Assembly (NCBI GenBank): GCA_947628635.1
Contig: CANRAX010000011.1
Location: 1-19,342, forward strand
Reading direction: 5' to 3'
Source: an uncultured Bacilli bacterium
GTDB lineage: Bacteria; Bacillota_I; Bacilli_A; RF39; UBA660
Length of the DNA: 19,342 nt
Both the position numbers and the translations under genes were made by a program. Numbering within the stretch: the first letter of the stretch is position 1; every line of letters begins with the position of its first letter. The notes under the pieces were generated by a model. That model worked only from the letters and a program-made list of their open reading frames with translations, was not told the DNA's origin and ran no database searches. Shown piece by piece: positions 5,381-15,240 of this stretch.

Positions 5381-8300
5381 TCATATAAGCAACTTAAAAT
5401 ATAATTTATGACCATTAGCAAATATTTTTAAAATAGATTGTAAATTATCAAAAGGAATAAATTTCTTGAACACTTTAGAAAAGACATTAAACATCTTAAA
5501 CGACTTACAATAGGCAAGTAATGAAGTTATATTTAAAGATTTTTCCTTTGAAATATTTTCAGATTCTTCTAAAGATTTTTCCTTTGGTTCTCCATCGGAA
5601 GTATCTTTTTCTTGCAAAGTGTCATCAACTTTTTCACTTGGAACAATTTCTTGCTCATCTGTCTTTGCTTTTTCAGAATCTTTATTAGAAATAGTTTCAT
5701 CTTCTTCGCTTTCTTTATTAAGTTCATTTTCTTGAATTACTGTATCTTCTTGAACCATTTCTTCTTTTGAAACATCTTCTAAAATTTTGTCTTCTGTTTC
5801 TATTTCTTTATCTTCATTTTCATTTGTTACTAATTTTTCTTCATACTCAATTATATTTGTCTTAATTTCTTGTTCAGTATTTATATTAGCAGTTTTTACA
5901 GAAGTAGTTGCTTCTTTAGTTACTTTAAAATCAATTTCTTGTTGAACACTATTTGCATAAATTTCGTCAACAAAATCATCAGTTAAATCTTTAAGGGTAT
6001 AATAAATCTCCTGTCTAACCTTAGTGCTTTCTGGATAACTTCTTCTATTTGAAACATCAACACGACACCAATAATCGCTTAAGCAATTAGGATTTTTAGC
6101 CATTTTATCTGCTAAATCTATTCTTGTAGATTTTGCATCTTTAACTAAAGCATCATATAATTTTTGAACATATTCTTTAACATTAATTGCTTTAAGATAT
6201 TTTAATTTTTCTCCAGTTTCTTTAAAGCGAGCCTTCTTATAATCATCAATATTAGTATATGCACCATTAGTTATCTTTTCGATAGCCATATTATCAGTTT
6301 TATAATTAACTTCTGTATTTCCTTCTTCTGGCTTATCAATATTTTTATAAATCGTCTTCTTTTCAGAATGAATATTACTATAATATTCAATATAGCCATC
6401 TTGATAACCTTTATAACCCAACATTTCATAAGCCAACCATTTTAAAGCATATGAATCAGGTCGCCCATCAGGATTACTTGGTTGATACCAATGAGCTGTA
6501 TTAATACCTTCACCGCCATAAGAGTTTGAACCACGAGAAGCATATTGATATACTCCGGCATATTTCATTATTTTATTATCAATTAAGTCATCAATGGAAT
6601 TCAATTGCATACTATCCCAATCAGCAACACTTCTTTGATTAAAACCAGTTGTTTGACGAGCACGATATTTATTACCATCTTCTTGATATTTTAATTCATT
6701 TGGATAAGTAATTTGAATACCAATTTCTGCTTTATCTTCAGAGCTTAATTGCAAGAAAGCTTGAGCTTCAATATAATCCATAACATAAATAGTTTGGAAA
6801 ACTTTATCATAATAATCTTTAATTTTTTCTGGAGTATTTATTCTTGATGGACTTAAACTTGAACCTATCCTATCACCCTTGTTAAAGTTAACTGAAAAAT
6901 TCATGATTATATCATTAGGACCAAAAGCTTGTGTCAAATTACTATCAGCATAGTCTTCTCCACCAGCATCAAATCTTCTACCATTATTTTTTAAGAATAA
7001 TCTAGCATCAATATTATGAGCTGTCTCGTGAGTAAAGGTGTGATATGTATATTCTTGTACTGGCTTGCCCAATTCATGAGCCAAATCTGCATCTATATAA
7101 CCATCTAATAGTCCTTCAGCACTCCAATCAATACGATCTCCCCAAGCAACAGCTGCATTTCCATCACTGGTTTGCCAACGACCAGTTACCTCATTGAAGT
7201 TTTTATGGAATGGTTCTTCTGTACCTACTTGTTGATAAACCATTGCTCCATTTTCATCATAGGCAAATCTCTTATCAAGATGGAACGTGTGAATATCATT
7301 AAATATCTTAACATCATCTAAAACTTTATAAGCTGTATTAAAGTAAGATTGCATTCTATCTGCATAACTTTTAATTCTTCTTCTTAAAATATCTTGCTGA
7401 CTTGAATCATTTGGATCTTCAATATAACTTCTTTGAGCTCCAATTACATATTGAACTGGTGTAGATATAATATAAGCTGATTTTTCAGGTAAAGTTAAGA
7501 TTGGTAACATCATATCATAAGCACGATGTGGCTTATAATTGGCGTCTTCATTACTGAAATGATCCCATAATGTATATTGAATTTTATCTTCCATTCCTTC
7601 AATAGGAATTTCTACTAAATATCCTTTAAATTGTTCTCTTGTCCATTTATTAAGATCTCCATTACCAAATTCTGTAACCATATACTCTAAGAATTTAGCT
7701 ATTGTCTCTTGTTTAGTATAACTACCAAGTATTTCAGCATATTTACTTCCCGTAGAAGCTGTATTAAAATTATTACCATTGGCTAAGTACAAATCAGCAA
7801 CCTTAGTTGGTGTTAAAATTTGATCAAAACCATCCATATTAAATAACATAAAGTCATATAATTTCATACCAGCCACATCTAAATCATAAAAACGTCTAAA
7901 GTAATTATATACATAAAGTGTTTTTTCTAATCTTTTTTCTTGTTTAACAGCATTTTCTAAGTAATTATTTATACTTTCATCATTACTAGTATTAGCAAAA
8001 TTACTATTAGATAAGAATTTAAGAACAAATTCTTTTAACTCTTTTTTAGTCGTTTCATTATAGAAATCTTTATATATTCTACTATCTTCTGTTGAGGTTA
8101 AAATATCTAAATTCTCTGTATAATCTAAAGATTTTAAGTAATTTGTTAAGTCATTTATTACTTGGGAATTATCATCTATTATATAATTCTTATAGTTATA
8201 ATCAATTTTTAAATCAGGAATACGATAGCTAGCTACAAAATCATAAACATTATCATAAGTAACATTATATTCTCTATGTTCATTATTTTTGTAAACAACC

Positions 8301-11300
8301 TTTATCTTACTTATTTTCTTAAGATCTTTTTTGGTTAAATAAGTTACGATATTACCTTTAGAATTAATTGGTACTATATGAGAAATTTCTTTATTATTTA
8401 AGTCATTATCATTAATATTTTTAGCCATATTTATGATAGTATCAATTTTATAGTAAGGCATTAATTTTCTTAAATTGTTATAAAGAGTTATCTTCTTTTC
8501 ATCAAAATTTTCATTCTCACTACCAATTAAATCGGCCATTTCTTCATTTTTAAAAATTGGCGTTTTATCATAAGATATATTTTTAAGACTCCATATCTCT
8601 TCACTAAATTTAGCTTCTTTAAATAATTCTTTATTTACAGCTTCTTTAGTAATTTTAATTACGCCTTGTTGATTAATATCTTCTGCTTCTGAACTATCAA
8701 CATAATAATTATTTACACTTTCTTTAGCACTTGAATAAAATCTATGAGTAAAACCAGTGGTCAAACTAATATTATTTTTAAAGATATTATTATCACCGAA
8801 TGTTAAGTCATAAACTAAATTATTGCCCATTCCATAACCAATATCTACTTTTACATAGTTGTTTTCAAAAGTGGAATTAAATGCTCTACCAACAAGTCCA
8901 GCCCTAAAATTCCAACCTCCAGGAATTTTTCCTATAACGTAACTGTTTTTAATAATCGTATCTTCAGCATAACCAACTAAGCCACCTATTTGCTGTAAAT
9001 TAGCCCAACCAGCATCGATATTAAAATTAACTGCATTACAATTAGAAATAGTAGTTTGTTTAGCATTACCTAATAAAGTACCTACTCTACTTTCATTATT
9101 TGCTTTGTAGTAATTTGTGATATAAACATTTTTTAAAGTAGATTGTTCTGCCTCAATAGCAATACTTCCATTACCAGAAGTTGCTGGCATAGTAACATCA
9201 GTAAATTTGACATTTTCAATAGTAGCATTTTTTATTTTATTAAATAAAGGTTTCTCTAAATTTTTGATTGTATAACCATTACCATTTAGTTTTCCTGAAT
9301 AAAAATCAACATAACTAATATTTGTATCAGTTGAAATACTACTAGCATCATAATTTTTAGTTAATGTTACATCTTCATTATTTTGAAGTTTAGTAATTAG
9401 AGTTTTAAATGCTATATCTGGATGTGTTTCATTAGAGGCAATACCTCCTTTAATTTCACCAAAATCAATTTCTAAGTTTTTAGCATTACTATTTTCATCT
9501 GTTACATATTTGTAATCTAAAACTAATATTAAATGTCCATTTTCTTCAGAAACTTCTTTAATTTTAGCTCTAATACTAGGCATTTGACTCATATTGATTT
9601 CAACAAAATAATCTTTTTTATTGGAAATTAATTCTGCTTTAGATATTTCATTAACCAAAATGACTTCTTCTAACCCATCATTCATTTTACTTTTATATAA
9701 ATTAATTTCATCTATATCTTTAAGTTCAATATAATTTTTTTCTAAAGAAATAACTTCTTCTAATAATTTAATATCTTTAAAACTATTTTTAGTATCTTTA
9801 ATATCGGTATCTCTATCATAAGTACCAATTACTTCTAAATAACATCTTGTAAAATTACTTTTAGCTATACTAATTTCATTTTTATAATCTTCATTAACTA
9901 TTTCTTTAGAATTTTCTGTTGTAATCTTAATTTTTGGTTTACCTATAATACTTCCATCAGTATCTTTTAACTCAGAAGTTATTACAATCTTATTATCCTT
10001 AATTTCATAATTATAATTTACTATTTGAGGTCTATCTTTTAAAACTTCTAATTTTACAGTATAAGCTTTTGGAAGTTCTACAACTTTTCCATTACTTAAA
10101 ATTATAGCAGTTATAGAAATTTCTTTTTCACCAGAAGTTTTATAACCATCATAGACAAATTCATAGTTATTATCAATTTTAGTTAAAAGATATTCCCTAC
10201 CTTTAATAACTACTTTATCTAGAGTTAAACCTAGTTCTTCTAAATCAGCTGAAATATCAACCATTACTTTTATAGATTCATTTTTCTCAAAATAGTTATC
10301 ATTATTAATACTTATAGCTTTTCCATCATTAATTGTTATATTTTTATATTTGTTACTGTCAAATAAACCATATTTAGTTTGATAAATTATTTCATCAGTG
10401 TACTCATTTTCATCAATGTTATTTTCATTAAGAACATCTGTATCTAAATCATAACTAGCCTTAAAAATTAAGTCAAAATTTGTGTCAAGAACAATATCTT
10501 CTAATTTTATAGTATTATGTCCTCTATTAACATTGTATTTTTTACCATTAAATTCCACATATCCATTTATAAAACTTTCATCATGAGCTACCGCTTTATC
10601 GTCTAGTTTAACATCAAAATCAAGAAGAGCTGTTTTTTCTTTATAATTTTCTTGACTAATCTTTAAGTTTTCAATTTGTGGAGCAGATTTTAAAACCTCT
10701 ATTTGAATGGTCTTTCCCGGTACAGAATAATAATTATTTACTTTATCGTAATAACTATTTAATTCTAATTGGACTCTATCTGTTGTTAATGTCAATACAC
10801 CTGACTCATTAGGAGCCGTAATAGCAATTTTTGACTTATAAATATTTGGTCTATTTGTACTTTCACCATTGGCAATATAATTTTTACCATTTGTTGTTAT
10901 TGCTGAAAGCCTAGTATATTTTTTGCCATTATTAGTTTTTATATTTTCTCCTACAAAAACATCATAACTAATTTCATAATTTTTTTCTTTCTTAGTAACA
11001 TATTTTGAATTTTTTAGAGTTATTGTATCTACATAAATTTGCCCATTTTCTATGAATAATGAAGCTTCGCCAATATTTATGTTGTTATATCTATATTGAT
11101 CTGCTAATTCATAACTAGCTAAAAATTTGACACAATATCTACCATCAGTATTTTTATCATAAGATAAGTTTATACCAGTATTTTCAGCTAATTGATAAAT
11201 CTCCTCAAGTGTAAGTTTTTTACTGTCAAGAATTCTATCAGATGAGTCAACTAAAACTGCTGTTAACTCTGTCAAGGCTAAGTTATCATTTTGAAGTTTA

Positions 11301-14300
11301 AATTTAACATTAACATTTTTGTCATTACGATTATATGAAAGATTAATATCTGTAACTGAAGGTGCTTGTTTTAAAACTGTATATGTCAATGTAGTAGCAG
11401 TATAATCTTTATTATTTTCAAAATATTTTAAAGTATCCAATTTTACACCATCAAATGTTATACTATGTCTTCCTAACTCTGTATTAACATCATTTAAAAT
11501 AACTTCATAATTATTTTCTGCTATATTACTAACATCATATTCTTTTCCATTTAAAACAACTTTGACAACTTTAGCACCTCGGTCATTGATACTTGTAAAT
11601 CTAATAACTGGTTTTTCGCCTTTTTGAAGTTTATCAGTAATAGAAATATCACTTATTTTAAAATTATAACTTCCACCTACAACAAATGAATGTGCATACA
11701 TTTCTTCTTGATAATTCTGAGAGTCACCTTTTTCACTGTCAAGATTATAGTTACCAATTACTTTAACAAGATAAGTTTCTCCATCAATAAAATCATATTT
11801 AATGGTTCCCCTACTCTTTATAATTTCACTTTTAAGCTCTTTGCTATCTTTATCATAAATACTTATGGTGCCTTCTAAGAAAGCATTATCAATATCAACA
11901 AGTTCATAACTTAAAGATTTATTATCATCATTAAAATTAACTTTATTAATATATGGAACATCTTTTAAAACATTAATACTAAATTCTAAAGGTGCTTTTA
12001 TTACCACATCATCACTTAAAATTATACTACTAATTTTGTAAGTATCTTTTCCTGCTTTGTCTGAAGTTTTAACTTTAATATTATAAATACCATTATTATT
12101 TAAGGCTTCAACTATGGAATTATCATCCATTACAAAAGACTTAATAGTAACCGTGTCATCTGAATTTATTGAAGCTTTTATAGAAATTTCTGCCATTTCA
12201 TTTTTATTAAAGTAATATTTATTATTTTCAGCTAAAGTAAGTTTAGCTTTATAAATTTTAATTGCATGATTTTTAATCAAATACTCTGAATTTTCATTTT
12301 TACCATTGTCCTTATCAGAATCTAAATCATAATTAACTTTAACATCAATTAAATAGTTATCTGCTTCTTTTAATTCTTCAGCAAATTCTTTTAATTTTAT
12401 TTCATTAAGACCTTTCTTTAAAGATATCCTTTTTAATTCTTTTTCGCCATCTTTAATAATTACTTCTCCTAAATTAGCTTTTAACGCATTATCATTATCT
12501 TTTAAATTAAAAATAATTACAGGAACACTTTCCGTTTCATCAATAAAGAAGTCTTCTATTGTTGGTTTATCCTTTAAAACATCAACTTTAAAGCTTAATT
12601 TTTTACTTACTTCATCATCACCTAAAGTAACTTTAGAAATCATATATTCTTTTAAGCCAGTATTAGAAGGAGCTTTTATTGAAATACCATAAGTACCATT
12701 ACCATAATAATTAGGATAATAGATCTTATTATTTACAACTACTTCAGTAATTACACTTCCATTATCTTCTGGAATTATTTTGGCATTAAATTTCAACTCT
12801 ACATCCTGACTTTTTTCAGCATAATATATTTCTTTATCATAATGTGATAATACTACATCATGAACAGTTAATTCGTGATTAAACAAAGAACCTGTAAAAT
12901 CATTCTTTTTATTAGCATTATCAAAATCCAAGTCATAAGAACCAACTATTTTGATATTATATTTATTTCCTTTTTCAAGTTCTACCTTGTACTCAAAGTC
13001 TTTTTTAGTTAAGTCTAAATCTTTTTCAAATATCAAAGTATCATCTTGCTTTGTAATGACAATCTTGGCCTCTTGAACGGCTTTATCTTTATCATCTAAA
13101 GAAAAGGTAATTTTATTTTCTTTATCATGATAAATGAAATTAGAAAATTGTGGCTTTTGTTTAAGAACTTCAAAAATAATTTCATCATTACAAAGTATCT
13201 TTGTACCATCATCTAATATTACATAATTTATTTTTAATTTCTTTTCACCAGAATTACTAAAACTATTTAATAAAATACTATAATGATCATTTAAATAAAT
13301 AACTTCATATTCATAATCATCAATTCCTATTTTAGAAATAACTTGACTCATATTATTAGGTTTAACATCCACTTTAAAATCAAAATTAATAGCTTGACCT
13401 TGTTCTGGATATAAAGAAGCTAAGTCAGTTAATGGAGTAATAAGTGCTTTAGCACTTGTAAAAGTGTCAAAATAAAGATTTTTGTTTTTATGATAATTAC
13501 TTTTAGAATCTAAAGTATTAGTGTCTAAATCATAGTCACCTAAAATAAGTACTGAATAAGTTTCTCCTAAATCAAAAGCTGTCTTAAAAGAAATATTTTT
13601 AGAGTTTATATCTAAAGTTTCATCAAGAACAACTTCTCTAGTTTCAAAATCATCAGCTTCATCGTCAATAAAATCTTCTATATCAACTTGTCCTTTAATT
13701 ACTTTTATTCTAGCATTTTGAAGAGCTTTATCTAAATCATTAACTGTTAAACTGATATTGTTATTGCTAAAGTTAAATTCTTTTATTTCTGGTTCTTCTT
13801 TTAAAACATCAATTGTAAAAGTTAAATCATCAATACTTATTTGTTTTCCATTATCTAAAATTACTTTTGTAATAACATATTGTTTCAATCCTGCTTTGTT
13901 TGGTGCTTTTACATTTACTGTATAAATATCTTCATTATAAATGGTTTCAATTTTTTGATTATTAACAAATACTTCTTTTATTCTTACATCACTATAATTA
14001 ATTTTAGCAGTAAATTTTAATTCAACATCATCTTTTTTATGATAATATGAATTTATTTTTTTCTTTTGTAATTTAACACTATAATCAGTTTTATCTGTTG
14101 TATTTTGAGTTTGTTGAGCTGAGTCAGTTATAGTTATTTTTCCATCATTATTAACATCTAATGCTTTTTTATAATCAACTTTTGTTAGTAATTTTGTATC
14201 AGTTCTTGGATCAGCTATTTTTTGTTCTTCTTCACTTTCATTTACTATATCAATTAAATATTCATTTATTTTTTGAGCATCAACGTAGTCTTTCTTTCCA

Positions 14301-15043
14301 TCATTATTAACATCACCTTTATTATTATTCATAAAATTCAAAGTGATAATTATAGCTAAAAGAATTGCTATCAAAACACTGAAAATTATTGTTATTTTCT
14401 TTTTATTATTCTTTATAAATAAAGCATTACTTAAAAAAGTAGTATTAATTAGAGCTAAACTAAAAATTAATAAAAATATTAAAATAGCACTACCTATTAT
14501 AAAAGGTCTATTTGTTTTTACTTTATTATTTTTTTCAGATATTGTTTGTTTTTTAGAATAACTATTGTTCTTTTCACCAGTAGAATTTTCAATTGTTAAG
14601 GTCTTGCTGGCATTGTTAAATTCTATATCTGAATTACCATTTGAAGCTACTGGATTATCTAAAGTTATTGTTGTTTTACCTGAAGTAGGATTATCTTTTA
14701 CAAATAATTTTATCATTAATAAATGCTCAGAATTTTGTCCTTTTTTATTAAGTAGAGCAAATTTATTGTTTTCTTCATTATAGGAAATGTCAGACCATTC
14801 ATCTTTTTCTTGAAAGTTATCCATTTCTAAAACTTCAAAGACATTTTCATCATACTTTAACCCAGCCGTAAAAGCATATAAAGAATCATCATAATCTAAA
14901 TCAACCATAACAGTAACTGACTCTTTTTCTTTTAAATTTACTTTATCAACATTTAATGTCGCCTTTTCTTTCGCAACTACACTAAATGGTATCAAAAAAA
15001 GAGATAAAATTACTATTAGAAAATATTTTCCATTCTTATTCAT
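5381..15043 (-). CDS. Giant surface M26 zinc metallopeptidase (ZmpA/B/C type) with cohesin- and dockerin-like modules
   Basis: A 3220-residue, membrane-anchored, extracellular metallopeptidase of the IgA1-protease family. Order: signal peptide (1-24, SVVA/KEK); cohesin-like beta domain (about 28-152); two membrane helices (181-204, 217-238); dockerin-like EF-hand pair, GDVNNDGKKDYVDAQK (243-258) and DVNNDGKITITDS (296-308); seven repeats of about 200 residues (about 319-1740); GLUG-containing M26 N-terminal region (about 1865-2330, with GGLVGYAED at 2020 and LMPYYKIDTI at 2194); catalytic domain (about 2330-3030). The zinc ligands are His2672 and His2676 of HETAH plus Glu2696, exactly 20 positions after the second His as in M26, with Glu2673 as base. 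WYQPSN (2851 onward) and DGYIEYYSN match the family C-terminal part. An acidic linker (about 3050-3170) and a basic hydrophobic tail (3172-3220) follow. Streptococcal Zmp proteins also carry N-terminal twin helices, but with LPXTG, absent here. The ribosome binding site AGGAGGT lies nine bases before ATG. The protein substrate is unknown. Confidence 0.93.
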   Translation of the reverse strand: MNKNGKYFLIVILSLFLIPFSVVAKEKATLNVDKVNLKEKESVTVMVDLDYDDSLYAFTAGLKYDENVFEVLEMDNFQEKDEWSDISYNEENNKFALLNKKGQNSEHLLMIKLFVKDNPTSGKTTITLDNPVASNGNSDIEFNNASKTLTIENSTGEKNNSYSKKQTISEKNNKVKTNRPFIIGSAILIFLLIFSLALINTTFLSNALFIKNNKKKITIIFSVLIAILLAIIITLNFMNNNKGDVNNDGKKDYVDAQKINEYLIDIVNESEEEQKIADPRTDTKLLTKVDYKKALDVNNDGKITITDSAQQTQNTTDKTDYSVKLQKKKINSYYHKKDDVELKFTAKINYSDVRIKEVFVNNQKIETIYNEDIYTVNVKAPNKAGLKQYVITKVILDNGKQISIDDLTFTIDVLKEEPEIKEFNFSNNNISLTVNDLDKALQNARIKVIKGQVDIEDFIDDEADDFETREVVLDETLDINSKNISFKTAFDLGETYSVLILGDYDLDTNTLDSKSNYHKNKNLYFDTFTSAKALITPLTDLASLYPEQGQAINFDFKVDVKPNNMSQVISKIGIDDYEYEVIYLNDHYSILLNSFSNSGEKKLKINYVILDDGTKILCNDEIIFEVLKQKPQFSNFIYHDKENKITFSLDDKDKAVQEAKIVITKQDDTLIFEKDLDLTKKDFEYKVELEKGNKYNIKIVGSYDLDFDNANKKNDFTGSLFNHELTVHDVVLSHYDKEIYYAEKSQDVELKFNAKIIPEDNGSVITEVVVNNKIYYPNYYGNGTYGISIKAPSNTGLKEYMISKVTLGDDEVSKKLSFKVDVLKDKPTIEDFFIDETESVPVIIFNLKDNDNALKANLGEVIIKDGEKELKRISLKKGLNEIKLKEFAEELKEADNYLIDVKVNYDLDSDKDNGKNENSEYLIKNHAIKIYKAKLTLAENNKYYFNKNEMAEISIKASINSDDTVTIKSFVMDDNSIVEALNNNGIYNIKVKTSDKAGKDTYKISSIILSDDVVIKAPLEFSINVLKDVPYINKVNFNDDNKSLSYELVDIDNAFLEGTISIYDKDSKELKSEIIKSRGTIKYDFIDGETYLVKVIGNYNLDSEKGDSQNYQEEMYAHSFVVGGSYNFKISDISITDKLQKGEKPVIRFTSINDRGAKVVKVVLNGKEYDVSNIAENNYEVILNDVNTELGRHSITFDGVKLDTLKYFENNKDYTATTLTYTVLKQAPSVTDINLSYNRNDKNVNVKFKLQNDNLALTELTAVLVDSSDRILDSKKLTLEEIYQLAENTGINLSYDKNTDGRYCVKFLASYELADQYRYNNINIGEASLFIENGQIYVDTITLKNSKYVTKKEKNYEISYDVFVGENIKTNNGKKYTRLSAITTNGKNYIANGESTNRPNIYKSKIAITAPNESGVLTLTTDRVQLELNSYYDKVNNYYSVPGKTIQIEVLKSAPQIENLKISQENYKEKTALLDFDVKLDDKAVAHDESFINGYVEFNGKKYNVNRGHNTIKLEDIVLDTNFDLIFKASYDLDTDVLNENNIDENEYTDEIIYQTKYGLFDSNKYKNITINDGKAISINNDNYFEKNESIKVMVDISADLEELGLTLDKVVIKGREYLLTKIDNNYEFVYDGYKTSGEKEISITAIILSNGKVVELPKAYTVKLEVLKDRPQIVNYNYEIKDNKIVITSELKDTDGSIIGKPKIKITTENSKEIVNEDYKNEISIAKSNFTRCYLEVIGTYDRDTDIKDTKNSFKDIKLLEEVISLEKNYIELKDIDEINLYKSKMNDGLEEVILVNEISKAELISNKKDYFVEINMSQMPSIRAKIKEVSEENGHLILVLDYKYVTDENSNAKNLEIDFGEIKGGIASNETHPDIAFKTLITKLQNNEDVTLTKNYDASSISTDTNISYVDFYSGKLNGNGYTIKNLEKPLFNKIKNATIENVKFTDVTMPATSGNGSIAIEAEQSTLKNVYITNYYKANNESRVGTLLGNAKQTTISNCNAVNFNIDAGWANLQQIGGLVGYAEDTIIKNSYVIGKIPGGWNFRAGLVGRAFNSTFENNYVKVDIGYGMGNNLVYDLTFGDNNIFKNNISLTTGFTHRFYSSAKESVNNYYVDSSEAEDINQQGVIKITKEAVNKELFKEAKFSEEIWSLKNISYDKTPIFKNEEMADLIGSENENFDEKKITLYNNLRKLMPYYKIDTIINMAKNINDNDLNNKEISHIVPINSKGNIVTYLTKKDLKKISKIKVVYKNNEHREYNVTYDNVYDFVASYRIPDLKIDYNYKNYIIDDNSQVINDLTNYLKSLDYTENLDILTSTEDSRIYKDFYNETTKKELKEFVLKFLSNSNFANTSNDESINNYLENAVKQEKRLEKTLYVYNYFRRFYDLDVAGMKLYDFMLFNMDGFDQILTPTKVADLYLANGNNFNTASTGSKYAEILGSYTKQETIAKFLEYMVTEFGNGDLNKWTREQFKGYLVEIPIEGMEDKIQYTLWDHFSNEDANYKPHRAYDMMLPILTLPEKSAYIISTPVQYVIGAQRSYIEDPNDSSQQDILRRRIKSYADRMQSYFNTAYKVLDDVKIFNDIHTFHLDKRFAYDENGAMVYQQVGTEEPFHKNFNEVTGRWQTSDGNAAVAWGDRIDWSAEGLLDGYIDADLAHELGKPVQEYTYHTFTHETAHNIDARLFLKNNGRRFDAGGEDYADSNLTQAFGPNDIIMNFSVNFNKGDRIGSSLSPSRINTPEKIKDYYDKVFQTIYVMDYIEAQAFLQLSSEDKAEIGIQITYPNELKYQEDGNKYRARQTTGFNQRSVADWDSMQLNSIDDLIDNKIMKYAGVYQYASRGSNSYGGEGINTAHWYQPSNPDGRPDSYALKWLAYEMLGYKGYQDGYIEYYSNIHSEKKTIYKNIDKPEEGNTEVNYKTDNMAIEKITNGAYTNIDDYKKARFKETGEKLKYLKAINVKEYVQKLYDALVKDAKSTRIDLADKMAKNPNCLSDYWCRVDVSNRRSYPESTKVRQEIYYTLKDLTDDFVDEIYANSVQQEIDFKVTKEATTSVKTANINTEQEIKTNIIEYEEKLVTNENEDKEIETEDKILEDVSKEEMVQEDTVIQENELNKESEEDETISNKDSEKAKTDEQEIVPSEKVDDTLQEKDTSDGEPKEKSLEESENISKEKSLNITSLLAYCKSFKMFNVFSKVFKKFIPFDNLQSILKIFANGHKLYFKLLI
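9824..14089 (-). repeat. Seven tandem ~200-residue repeats inside the giant protease
   Basis: Each unit contains a beta-rich half with a (V/I)-I-L-(D/S)-(D/N)-G strand ending in a VLKxxP hinge. A second half carries a D-(x)-D-x-A-(L) segment and ends at a Y-D-L-D-like motif. The VLK valines are at residues 413, 626, 822, 1025, 1223, 1450 and 1667, giving spacings of 196-227. Seven Y(D/N/E)(L/R)x(D) motifs alternate with them. The units are strongly diverged at the DNA level, so this is an old protein duplication and not a recent DNA tandem. The likely job is a long stalk of Ig/fibronectin-like domains that holds the catalytic domain away from the cell wall. Confidence 0.8.
14114..14503 (-). 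other. Twin membrane helices followed by dockerin-like module (within the giant protease)
   Basis: Residues 181-204 and 217-238 are two hydrophobic helices separated by a short lysine-rich loop (KNNKKK), predicted cytoplasmic. Residues 243-310 hold two calcium-loop sequences (DVNNDGK in both), the hallmark of type I dockerin repeats. With the signal peptide, this topology leaves both the cohesin-like domain and the dockerin-to-protease portion outside the cell. Confidence 0.75.
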
Positions 15044-15052
15044 AATATAAAA

Positions 15053-15059
15053 ACCTCCT
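15053..15059 (-). promoter_or_regulatory. Consensus ribosome binding site of the giant protease
   Basis: On the minus strand AGGAGGT lies nine bases before ATG 15043. It is the best Shine-Dalgarno match in the window and fixes the start. Confidence 0.9.
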
Positions 15060-15167
15060 AAATTATGTAAATTTATTAAAAATTAACTAAAAATTAGCTT
15101 TTTTTCTTAAATTTCTCCTATTTTTTCACTAATCTTTTCATCATAGTTAACGTTTTTTTGCTTTCCT

Positions 15168-15196
15168 ATTCTAACATACTTTTGTTCGTTTGTCAA
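15168..15196 (-). promoter_or_regulatory. Sigma-A promoter of the giant protease
   Basis: Minus-strand TTGACA (15196-15191), 17 bases, then TAGAAT (15173-15168). The predicted start near 15160 gives a leader of about 118 bases. The protease is therefore a separate transcription unit from the qng1 operon upstream of it. Confidence 0.8.
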
Positions 15197-15240
15197 AAAT
15201 ATATTTTTATCTTACTAATATTCTTCACCAATACCTCGAT

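Noticed and set aside
15174..15190. CGAAC-N4-GTATG in the promoter spacer of the giant protease, resembling a LexA box
   Set aside because: Only one half-site fits the Gram-positive CGAAC-N4-GTTCG consensus; the other matches at three of five positions.
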